From Glaciecola amylolytica (GTDB lineage: Bacteria > Bacteroidota > Bacteroidia > Flavobacteriales_D > Crocinitomicaceae), in NCBI GenBank assembly GCA_003856375.1, contig CP034120.1:1550001-1614000 (forward strand): DNA of 64,000 bases, given 5' to 3'. The notes below the pieces were generated by a model that worked only from the letters and a program-made list of their open reading frames with translations, did not search any database and was not told the DNA's origin. Made by a program: the position numbers and the translations under genes. Positions 1-8,400 of this stretch are shown here, in pieces. Each line of letters begins with the position of its first letter. Position 1 is the first letter of the stretch.

Positions 1-1
1 C

Positions 2-169
2 GGCTTTTTGATCGGAGCAACATGTGTCGGATTCATGTTTGTTTTTGGTTTGGCCGGCGGATTTTTCTACTCCTTGACCTTATTGATGTTCATTGCAAGT
101 TTGACCGTTATCCTAAGACCTTTGATGACCAAAGAACAAGCAAAACACACTTCTCATGCCGGCAAATAA
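2..169 (+). CDS. C-terminal part of a small membrane protein (DUF3325-like)
   Basis: The open frame runs in from the window edge, so the start is missing; 55 residues remain. They form one long hydrophobic stretch with Gly-rich helices followed by a basic, polar tail ending in HAGK. In other bacteria small DUF3325 and DUF3649 membrane proteins sit beside PepSY proteins in siderophore-uptake loci, and this fragment, followed by a second small membrane protein and a PepSY protein, fits that order. The family call rests on context and overall character and not on a diagnostic motif. Its stop overlaps the next gene by 14 bases, so the two are probably translated together. Confidence 0.5.
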   Translation, partial: GFLIGATCVGFMFVFGLAGGFFYSLTLLMFIASLTVILRPLMTKEQAKHTSHAGK

Positions 170-440
170 AAAATATCTTTCTTCCGGATGGCAGCGTTTT
201 GCGAAAGTAACGGCTGCAATTTTGGGAAGTCTTCTGATCAGTTCGTTTTTGTTTGCAGCTCTGGCATTCTGGCTTCCGGATTACAAAACTGCGGTAGTGA
301 CTTCCGTTTATGGACTATTTCCCATTTGGATCACTTTGATGGTTGTTCCGTTTTTATTTGAAAACGGCTGGAAATGCTGGCTTTATTATTTATTGATCCT
401 GATTCTTCTTTATATTTTGATTCATTTCGGAAGAAACTGA
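156..440 (+). CDS. Small membrane protein, DUF3649-like, iron-uptake cassette
   Basis: This 94-residue protein has a short basic N-terminus and three predicted membrane helices (about residues 18-40, 45-66 and 73-90), the last rich in Leu and Ile. Size, helix layout and position directly before a PepSY membrane protein match the DUF3649 family found in TonB/siderophore loci. The ATG lies inside the end of the previous gene (14-base overlap), and 18 bases separate its stop from the PepSY start, so the three are likely one operon. The exact role of the family in iron uptake is not known. It could also be an unrelated small membrane protein. Confidence 0.55.
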   Translation: MPANKKYLSSGWQRFAKVTAAILGSLLISSFLFAALAFWLPDYKTAVVTSVYGLFPIWITLMVVPFLFENGWKCWLYYLLILILLYILIHFGRN

Positions 441-458
441 TTCCTTCACTCTCTTTGC

Positions 459-2069
459 ATGAACAATAGAAATTACAATATCTTTTTTCATTTACACACC
501 GTTAGTGGAATTACGATCACGGTCGGATTATTCATTATTTTTTTCGGGGGAGCTTTTGCATTGTTTCGTCAGGAAATAGGCGAGTGGGAATCGGGAACGT
601 ACCAAAAGGAACAGGTTGCTGTTTCTAAGTCGGGCAAGATTGATTACAACCGGATCATGGATTCAATAGCCGGACACGTTCCCTCACTTTACGGACGAAA
701 TGTGTACGTTTACTCCGAAGGAAACTCCGAAAAACAATCAATCTATATTTCCGGTTCGGATGATCCGAAGACGGATTCTTTGGGTAAAATCGTTTATGAA
801 TACGAAGTCGATCCGAAAAACTACGAGCTGAAAAGCCATGAAAGTGCCTTCAGTTTTGGAGAATTGTTGTACATGCTTCATTTCTATTATCAGTTAGATC
901 GCATCGGATATTACATTTCCGGATTCGTGGCCTTGTTTTTCTTTTTGGCGATCGTAACCGGGGTTTTGGTTCATTGGGAGAAGATCAAATCGAATTTTTA
1001 CCTTTTCCGGCCAAGGCAAAAAATGAAAACGGTTTGGACGGATGCGCATACGGCATTGGGTGTGATCGGACTTCCTTTTCAGTTTATCTATGCACTTACG
1101 GGCTGCATGTTTGGTCTCGGAATTGTGGTAGCAAGTTCCAATGCTATTTGGGTTTACAATGGTGACACCAACAAAATGTACGACGATGTGATTCGTGGAG
1201 AGAACAAGGATACATTAGGAAAACAACAAACCTACGTGGTTGATTACAACCAGATGGTGGAGAAAACATCCGGAAAATGGCCCGATTTTAAAGTAGATCG
1301 TCTGCACCTGGAATTTTACGGAAGCCAAACCATGAAGGTCGATGTCAGTGGTTCCGAACACATCAGTGAACGTTTCTTAGGACAAGGTTCTGTTCTTTTT
1401 GATGCGAAAACAGGAAAGGAGAAAGCTGTTCAAAAACCGGGCGAAATGAGCTATTACGACAATGTTTGGTCTTCGGTACGCAGATTGCATTACGCACAAT
1501 TCGGTGAAATCGGGACGTTCAGTACTTACTTATTGAAAGTTGTTTACTTCCTGATGGCATTTCTAACTTGTTTCGTCATTATTTCCGGAGTGTTGATCTG
1601 GCTCGAAGCAAGAAATAAGAAGAACATTCCGGAGAAAAAGAAACGTTACAACAGACGTGTCGGATCAATTTATCTTGCTTTATGTTTGTCCATGCTTCCG
1701 ATTACGGCGGCGAGTTTCATCGTTTCAAAACTGCTTCCGGCTTCAGTAGCAGAATCACGTGAATCTATTTTGAATTACTCTTTCTTCCTTGGCTGGCTGG
1801 TATTAAGCATTCTGCTGAGTCTGAAGAAAGATAAAAACTTCACGAACAAATTCACCTTGCTTTCGGGAGGTCTTTTGGGAATTTTGATTCCGGTAGTAAA
1901 CGGAGTGAGCTCCGGAAATTGGTTCTGGAGAACATGGAACAATGGCGAGTACGGAATCCTCTCTGTTGACCTGATCTGGCTTTGTACGGGAATCATCTGT
2001 TTGTTCGTTGTCAAACGATTGAAAAAAGAAAAAGCAGAAGCAGAAGTAACTCCTGCTTCATCTATCTGA
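459..2069 (+). CDS. PepSY-associated TM helix protein (iron uptake/reduction)
   Basis: The 536-residue inner-membrane protein opens with HLHTVSG followed by a first helix, the usual start of PepSY-associated TM helix proteins (PiuB/FoxB type). Further helices lie near residues 150-172, 200-226 and 355-382, and four more fill the C-terminal 140 residues. Large soluble loops after the first helix (about 40-145) and between helices (about 230-350) are presumably periplasmic PepSY-like regions. Relatives act in iron acquisition, probably in reductive release of iron from siderophores. It closes a three-gene cassette with the two small membrane proteins upstream and ends 52 bases from a convergent gene. 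Family confidence is high; substrate is unknown. Confidence 0.85.
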   Translation: MNNRNYNIFFHLHTVSGITITVGLFIIFFGGAFALFRQEIGEWESGTYQKEQVAVSKSGKIDYNRIMDSIAGHVPSLYGRNVYVYSEGNSEKQSIYISGSDDPKTDSLGKIVYEYEVDPKNYELKSHESAFSFGELLYMLHFYYQLDRIGYYISGFVALFFFLAIVTGVLVHWEKIKSNFYLFRPRQKMKTVWTDAHTALGVIGLPFQFIYALTGCMFGLGIVVASSNAIWVYNGDTNKMYDDVIRGENKDTLGKQQTYVVDYNQMVEKTSGKWPDFKVDRLHLEFYGSQTMKVDVSGSEHISERFLGQGSVLFDAKTGKEKAVQKPGEMSYYDNVWSSVRRLHYAQFGEIGTFSTYLLKVVYFLMAFLTCFVIISGVLIWLEARNKKNIPEKKKRYNRRVGSIYLALCLSMLPITAASFIVSKLLPASVAESRESILNYSFFLGWLVLSILLSLKKDKNFTNKFTLLSGGLLGILIPVVNGVSSGNWFWRTWNNGEYGILSVDLIWLCTGIICLFVVKRLKKEKAEAEVTPASSI

Positions 2070-2120
2070 TAAAAAACACTTAACCGAGACAAGTCCGGTC
2101 TTCGTGTCAAATGAATTCAA

Positions 2121-2576
2121 TCAATTGCTTACCTTTTTACAGGTATATTCTGTTTCAAAGTAAAAACCGGTAGAATATTGGTCGTAATAAATCTCTCCTT
2201 GATGTAAGACAAACGATTTTTTATCCCATTTCCAGTTTAGGTCAAAGTATCTGGAATCTCCGGATTCATATCGGAATTGCATTCTGTTGGAACTTGCTTC
2301 CAGATTAATTGTCCCGGCCTCATAAGAAATTTCTTCTCCGTTCAGGATATAACTACCGGCTGGAATAAACATCTTACCATTTCCGTTCTTATCAAACTGA
2401 ATAGTTGCGTAATGAGGCTTGTTAATACTCGAAGGTGATCCAAAGTTTAAATTTGCCCAATGTAAGTCTGTCAGAGTAACGTCCCAACGCCCTTTTAAGA
2501 TTCTATCGGTTCGTTTTTCCTTGTTGCACCCTGAAAGAAGAGTTGCCAAAAGAAGGAATACTATAATTTGTTTCAT
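2121..2576 (-). CDS. Predicted lipoprotein, lipocalin-like size
   Basis: The 151-residue product starts with a lipoprotein signal peptide ending in the lipobox LLSGC (Cys17), so it should be lipid-anchored. The mature part begins with a charged linker, then reads like a small beta-barrel: a GRWDVTLTDL stretch, an FDKNGNGKMFI turn and a closing Asp/Trp-rich strand. This pattern is common in Bacteroidota lipocalin-like lipoproteins, but I do not recognise a named family. It lies 22 bases downstream of a second lipoprotein of similar design (start 3012), and the two may be distant paralogues in one operon. Confidence 0.7.
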   Translation of the reverse strand: MKQIIVFLLLATLLSGCNKEKRTDRILKGRWDVTLTDLHWANLNFGSPSSINKPHYATIQFDKNGNGKMFIPAGSYILNGEEISYEAGTINLEASSNRMQFRYESGDSRYFDLNWKWDKKSFVLHQGEIYYDQYSTGFYFETEYTCKKVSN

Positions 2577-2598
2577 GATACGATTTGTTTAGGTGATA

Positions 2599-3012
2599 CT
2601 ATTTTTTCTGACAGATCATGATATTGACATAACCTTCCTGCTTTAATTTTTGACTTAAAGTCATTTGGGTTCTTTTCAAATTCCAGGTTATATCGTACAC
2701 AGCTTCTCCGTCATGATTAAGCAATGTCAATGCATCTTCTGTGTTGGAATAAGTAAATTCAAAATTTCCGTCTGCTCCCTGAGTAAATACTGAAAGCACT
2801 CCGGAACCATCTCGTTCAAATTCAATAACACCGCAATTTTCGCACAAATAAGTGTTTTGACTGTTTGTCCCGGAAGGCGACCAGAAATAACGTTTGTACA
2901 ATGAGATTTCCCATTTTCCGTTTCCGGAATGTAATTTCCGTTTGATTTTTTTATCACTGCTGCAAGCAAAAAACAAAACTGACAACAAGAGCAGCAAAAC
3001 GATTCTTTTCAT
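2599..3012 (-). CDS. Predicted lipoprotein, paralogue-like partner of the next gene
   Basis: The 137-residue product has a signal peptide with lipobox LFFAC (Cys17). The mature part has GKWEISLYKR, then a CENC pair, then FERDGSGVLSVF and a final ITWNLKRTQMTLSQ strand. The order 'K/RWEI-T/SL', 'F-DG/NG', 'W-K' parallels the downstream lipoprotein at 2121-2576, so both may share one small barrel fold. The CENC pair is absent from that neighbour and could bind metal or form a disulfide. No specific function is recognised. Together the genes form a two-gene minus-strand unit. Confidence 0.7.
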   Translation of the reverse strand: MKRIVLLLLLSVLFFACSSDKKIKRKLHSGNGKWEISLYKRYFWSPSGTNSQNTYLCENCGVIEFERDGSGVLSVFTQGADGNFEFTYSNTEDALTLLNHDGEAVYDITWNLKRTQMTLSQKLKQEGYVNIMICQKK

Positions 3013-3084
3013 AGGATGATTTTAAGTTAGAATGCCTGCAAAACTACATAAAAAACAATTAAGACAACTGATTTTGAGTAGTGT

Positions 3085-3120
3085 AAAAACGGACTCCTGA
3101 TAAAAAACAAGAGCCGTTTT
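3085..3120 (-). terminator. Rho-independent terminator after the monooxygenase gene
   Basis: Read on the minus strand, AAAACGGCTCTTG pairs with CAGGAGTCCGTTTT across a T-rich loop, with one bulge, and the stem runs into a T tract. It lies 23 bases after the stop at 3143 and before the lipoprotein start at 3012, so it separates two minus-strand transcription units. Confidence 0.75.
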
Positions 3121-3142
3121 CCATAAGAGTTGTTGTTGTCCG

Positions 3143-4287
3143 TTAGTGATTTTTCGAATGGTTTACTTCTGAAAAGAGATCTGACATACTTTGAATCGGA
3201 TCTCCGGAATGCAGCATTTCTGTAGAATCCAGTGTCATTTTTGTTACTTCAGATGCTCTTTCACACATTTGCTTTTCGAATGCTGAGATAGCACTTTTGA
3301 GGTCGGAAAATTGCTGGTCGGTTAAACAATCACACAATTCAAAAGCATCCTGCATCGCCATGTTTACACCTTCTCCGGCATAAGGCGGCATTCTGTGAGC
3401 AGCATCGCCGATCATCGTTATGTTGGAATGAGCGTTCCAGGATTGATCGGGTGGAAAATGATACTGAGGCCGCGGAACAAACCACAATTCATCGCTTTCG
3501 AACAATTCCTGCCAGATCGGATTCCAGGCAGCAAATTCCTGCTGAAACCACTGATGAACTGAAGCTTTGTCTGAAAAATCAATTCCGGAACCTTGCAGCC
3601 GGTATAGAAAGACATGCTTCCGTCTCCTTTAGCACTCAGAATAATGGATTGATCGTCTCCGAAAGCGAACACTTTTCCACCTTTGAGAATCTCGTATAAT
3701 TTAGGAGCATTGACCGCTGCGTTGTAAATATTTCCTTCCACGATCGTAATTCCCGAGTAAATGGGGTTGATATCCGTGATTGTGGAGCGGATTTTGGAAT
3801 TGGCACCATCTGCCGCGATCACCAAATCGGCATAAGCACTTGTTCCGTTTTTGAATCGGATTCTCCAGCCTTCATTTTCCGGTTCAAGAGAGAGGAAATG
3901 AGAATCCCAGACAACGGTTTCTTCCGGTAAGCGATTCAATAAGATTTTTCTCAGCGGACCACGGTCAATTTCAGGTCGAAGATCTTCTCTTTGATTTCCT
4001 TCCTGATGATCGTCGAATTTGATTTCCAGATTCTTCGTAATAAGTCGCATTTTTCCTGCTCCCGGACGGTAATTCTCGTAAAAAGCTTCCAGCAATCCGG
4101 CGCGTTTCAAAGCTTCCAAGCCGGATTCTTCGTGTAAATCCAACGTTGCACCCTGTACACGGGCGTGTTTGTTTTCATCGCGTTCGTAAACACGAACATC
4201 CGCACCTTTTTGCTGAAGTAAATTGGCAAGTGTAAGTCCTCCGGGACCGCCGCCGATAATGGCTGTTTTTTTATTTTTAAGTAACAT
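3143..4287 (-). pseudogene. Tet(X)-like FAD-dependent monooxygenase, frameshifted
   Basis: The first frame (start 4287) encodes an N-terminal Rossmann motif IIGGGPGGLTLANLL, VYERD, the region TLDLHEESG and ADLVIAADGANSKIR; this order is close to the tetracycline-inactivating Tet(X) group of class A flavin monooxygenases. The C-terminal half, with MIGDAAHRMPPYAGEGVNMAMQDA (the second FAD motif), lies in another frame. Continuous homology (SGIDFSDKASVHQWF then ESDELWF) is restored by one added base around 3595-3606, just after SFYTG, so one base appears to be missing. The result is either a true pseudogene or an assembly error. The gene follows an AraC regulator by 45 bases. Resistance activity cannot be inferred: many environmental relatives act on other substrates. 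Confidence 0.8.
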
Positions 4288-4332
4288 TTCTTTTGCTTTC
4301 GGAGATTTTCATCCCTCATTTATAAAGCAAAA

Positions 4333-5091
4333 TTACTTCCCGGGAAGAGTAGAAAATTGTATAAATCGGTCATTGGTATTTTTTAGCAATTCCTTAGGAG
4401 TAACACCGGAAAAGCGTTTAACCTCTTTGATGAAATGTGCCTGATCTGTAAAATTCTGTTCCGGGAAGAGCTTTCCTTCTTTGATGTGTGAAAAAGAGGC
4501 CCGGAAGCGAAGAATGGTACAATAGCTTTTGATTGAGATTCCGAATTGACTTTTGAAATAACGGTTGATTTGGCGTTCGCTCCACTGAATGTTTTCTGCC
4601 AGTTCATGAACCGGAATTTCGCCCTGATGCGAATAGATCAATTCAAACAATTGCTGCTTTCTCGGGTCTATTTGCTGTCCGGAAAAAATCGTGTGAATGA
4701 TTTCGTTCGCCTTTGCACAGAATTTCCCGAAGTCGGAAAGATCATTTTGGCTGAAACCCCAAAAATCATCGGGCAAGAGTGTGGTCTCATTGAGAAGAGA
4801 AGAAATCGGCTGTTTGATGATGTGTTCAATGCCGAGTAATTTGAAACTGATGGCAAAAATGACTGTGTTTGCTTCAAAAACAACGCATTCAGGCTCACTT
4901 TCCAAACCGGATAATGTGATGTGAAAACCTTGTTGAGGAGAATGGGAAATAAAGAGATCTGCACGACCATCGGGAACAATGATAATTTCCTTGTCCTGCC
5001 CGGAATCATTTTCGAGACACCAGAAACTTTCTACGAGATCTTTCAATCCGGAATCCGGTTTCACCAACTGATATGTGAGAATAGCTTCCAC
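4333..5091 (-). CDS. AraC-family transcriptional regulator
   Basis: The 252-residue protein has an N-terminal sensing region that includes IIVPDGRADLFISHS, typical of the AraC subgroup with a DUF6597-like N-terminus, and a C-terminal AraC helix-turn-helix pair (about residues 155-240): VHELAENIQWSERQINRYF for the first unit and FTDQAHFIKEVKRFSGVTP for the second. It probably binds DNA next to the monooxygenase gene that begins 45 bases downstream. The gene upstream ends 11 bases away, so it may also be cotranscribed with 5103-5447. The ligand is unknown. Confidence 0.85.
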   Translation of the reverse strand: MEAILTYQLVKPDSGLKDLVESFWCLENDSGQDKEIIIVPDGRADLFISHSPQQGFHITLSGLESEPECVVFEANTVIFAISFKLLGIEHIIKQPISSLLNETTLLPDDFWGFSQNDLSDFGKFCAKANEIIHTIFSGQQIDPRKQQLFELIYSHQGEIPVHELAENIQWSERQINRYFKSQFGISIKSYCTILRFRASFSHIKEGKLFPEQNFTDQAHFIKEVKRFSGVTPKELLKNTNDRFIQFSTLPGK

Positions 5092-5102
5092 AGCCTATGA
5101 AA

Positions 5103-5447
5103 TTAAGCATTCCATTTGGCAGTTTTGGTATCGGTCGAAAGAACATCTCCGAGTAAACTGATTGCATTTCCGGGTTGCAGATAATTCCACCCGAGTGCAA
5201 TTGCTTTTTCAATCAACGGACTGATCATGGCCGGAGTGACACTTTCCGGAGAATTATTCTGATAACCGCCGTAAGCTCTAGTGAAACCCACATAAACAAA
5301 CAAAACCTGTCCGCCGGAAACGTGCTGAACAGGAATTGCATATTGATCGTTATGTGCTTCGTCATGCGAAATTTTCCGCCGGATTTTCCAGTGAAAAATT
5401 TCGCCATTCACGGTTATTTTGCGCATTCCTTTTAATGAAATTGCCAT
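5103..5447 (-). CDS. Conserved protein of unknown function
   Basis: This 114-residue soluble protein has no signal peptide. It begins with a beta-rich segment (KITVNGEIFHWKIRRK), has a His/Asp-rich patch (SHDEAHNDQY) and an alternating hydrophobic strand QVLFVYVGF. The helix near residues 72-90 (ISPLIEKAIALGWNY) is followed by a polar tail. It looks like a compact domain of a kind common in Bacteroidota, but I cannot name it. It lies between the large surface protein (6-base gap) and the AraC regulator (11-base gap), so all are probably on one transcript. Confidence 0.65.
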   Translation of the reverse strand: MAISLKGMRKITVNGEIFHWKIRRKISHDEAHNDQYAIPVQHVSGGQVLFVYVGFTRAYGGYQNNSPESVTPAMISPLIEKAIALGWNYLQPGNAISLLGDVLSTDTKTAKWNA

Positions 5448-5453
5448 CGTTTG

Positions 5454-8400
5454 TTATTTCGCAAAGACGTGTAAGAATCCATGTTTGACATATCCCGGAT
5501 CCTTGATTCCGTTTGGATAATACAAATAGAAATAAACACCGTCAGAAATTTTGTCTCCGTCCCAATCGTTTTTATACGGACTTGCTTCAAACATTTTATT
5601 TCCCCAACGATTGATGATGATCAGCGTATTTCCCAATTGCGAATACGCATCGTCAATAATGAAGTAATCGTTGATTCCGTCTCCGTTCGGAGTAATGATA
5701 TTCGGAAGTTCGTCATCGCAGTCAACGGCATGTACCACCAGGGTATCGGAACCAACGCAACCATCCGGAGTAACAACATTCAGAATGAGCTGCTGATCAA
5801 ATGTGATCGGAATCTGAGTACTGTTTCCGTAAGTTGTCCAGTAATAGGTGTTTCCGTCGTTCGGGAAATAGAAAGTGTAAATGTCATTGGCACAAAAAAC
5901 AGTGTCAGGAAGAACATCCAGATTTGGAACCGGAGCTAAAGGAACAAGCACCGTATCGATGTATGCACAACCCATATCGTCCCAGGTTCGAACATAGAAA
6001 TTCCCGGAATTTTGCTGACTCAGCGTAAATGTGAGCGGATTGCTGGAACTGTTTCCGAAAGGAGTGATCCACAAAACGCTGTCGGAAGTTGTATTCACAG
6101 TGATATTTCCCGTTGTTCCCGGACAATAATTCGGGAAGTTCAGATCCGGAGTGATGTTGTAAATAGAAGTATTCACAATCAAAACCGCACTTTGCGTGGC
6201 ACAGCCATATTGATCGATTGCCGTTACAGTAATCGGAGTATATGTTGTATTTCCGTGAACGGTCAGATTATCATTTTGAATTGTTCCGAAATTCCCGCTC
6301 CATGTTACGGAAGTCAAACCGTTATTTTCAAGAAAAACAACTTCCGAATCAAAGAAGCAGACATTTACCGTATCGTCGGAAAGTTCCAGTGCTTCCGGAG
6401 TAATGATGACTACGCTGTCAAATTGAGTGGTATTGAAACACGCATTGGAAAGAACGATTGAGAATACCGGGTTTATGTTCAGTGTGCTGAAAGGAATCGT
6501 GATCGGATTGGCACTTCCCAATGAAGCTCCGTTTGCAAACCATTCAATATTGTCGGTTGTAACGGCAAAAAACACTCCGTCCTGATTCACACACAAGTTG
6601 GAATCTCCGATGATGTTGATCGGTCCCGGAGGAACGCTGAGAATCACATTTACGACCGAATAGCTCATTCCGCAAGTTGCATTGGCAGTTGTGAAAGAAA
6701 TCAGGAAACTCGTATCCTGCTGCACGTTCGTCAGGTTCACGGTTGTTCCCGTATAGATCAACGTTGTATCCATATCATACCACAACAAAGTGTTGGAAGC
6801 ATTATCCGATAAACTCACGTTGTCTCCCGGACAAATGGTTGGCGAAGCAATGCTTGGAGGTGCACTTCCCGGAACATTGATCACTGAAATGGCGTTGGTT
6901 TGAGCCGTACAGCCAAAGGAGTTCGTAACGATTGCCGAATAAGTTCCTGTGTTGGTAGTTGCATAGGTGTGTCCGGTAATTTCCCCGTTAATCCATTCGT
7001 AACTTGCTCCCGGAACAGAACCTGTGAAAACAGCGGTGTCGCCAAAACAAAGAATCGAGTCACTGACAGAAATGGAAGCAGTGAACGTTCCGTTGACAAT
7101 TTCAATACTGTCGGTTACCGTGACACCGCATTGTGTCATTTGTACGATATAAATTCCTGAAACATTGGTTGTAATATGATCACTTGTCGATCCGTTATTC
7201 CACAAAAAAGTGGCATTTCCGGAGTAACTGATCTGAATATCGACCATCTGATTGTCGCAGATTGTAGCATTCGGTGATGCAGACAATGACGGAGTAGAGT
7301 ATTGGAAAACTTCAAATGGAGGAGAAACCAACACACAACCTTCTGCGTCCGTTACCTGGCAAGTATAACTTCCAACCTGAGTGGTGTAGCAATTTGGTGT
7401 TGTTGATAAGGTATCTCCGTTAGGACCAACCCATAAGTAATTTACAAATGAATTCGGCACCGACATCAGAAGTGAATCGAACGGACAAATCACGGCATCT
7501 CCCGGAAAGGACATGATGTTTGGCGGCACTTTGACAGAAACATAGTGATTGAATGCCAAAGATGCGCTGCACCCGGTGGCTGTATCGACAAGTAATCCGG
7601 CATAATTATACCATCCCGGAGCATTGACCTCAATACTGTCTGCTCCGTTGTTCCAAAGAATATTCGACCCCGACCAGTGGAGTTCCGGATGTGGATTGTC
7701 TGCTACCAGAAATTCTGTTTCTCCCGGACAAAGTACGTTTCCTCCGGAAATAGTTGTACTCCAGCTCGGAATCGGATTTACCTGAATGTAAAATTGTCTG
7801 GTAGCCGTATAAACGGTTGTGTCCAAACCACAGAGGTTGTCATATCCTTTAATGACTTTGATCTGAACCGTATGCCAGCCGCTTGTGTTCGTGCCGAAAA
7901 CAGTTGCTGCAGTATCGAAATTGATATGCGGAGTACCATCAATAGTCCAGATAACAGTATCAATCGGAGGATAGACAGACGGATAAAAATTCGCATTCGG
8001 ATTGACAATTAAATCAATTCCGTGAAATACGATCAATGTATTCTCACAGATTTCAATCGAATCTCCGGTAGGAACCGGCGTATCCATTGCGATGGAAAGG
8101 GAAATACTATCGGGAGGAGCCAACATATCGTGCATGAAGGTGAAATCTCCCAGGTTCATACAATACTGGTTCATTACCTGAACATAGTACTGTAATTCCT
8201 GATTCAAGACGTGTGGTCCCGGACCATTAAAAGTAACCGAGTTTCCGATTGTTGTCAAAGTTGATCCCGGATCCAGATTGGAGAAAGTAATGATTGCTCC
8301 TTCCGGATAACAGAAATGATAATTGTTGTAATCAGGTCCCGGATGCATCACATTTACACCATGATCGTCGGTTAGAAGCGGAAGATTCGGAATGGGTTCT

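Noticed and set aside
5481-6461. Long plus-strand frames opposite the T9SS type B gene
   Set aside because: Low-complexity shadow of the Ig-like repeats; no start context and no protein-like pattern.
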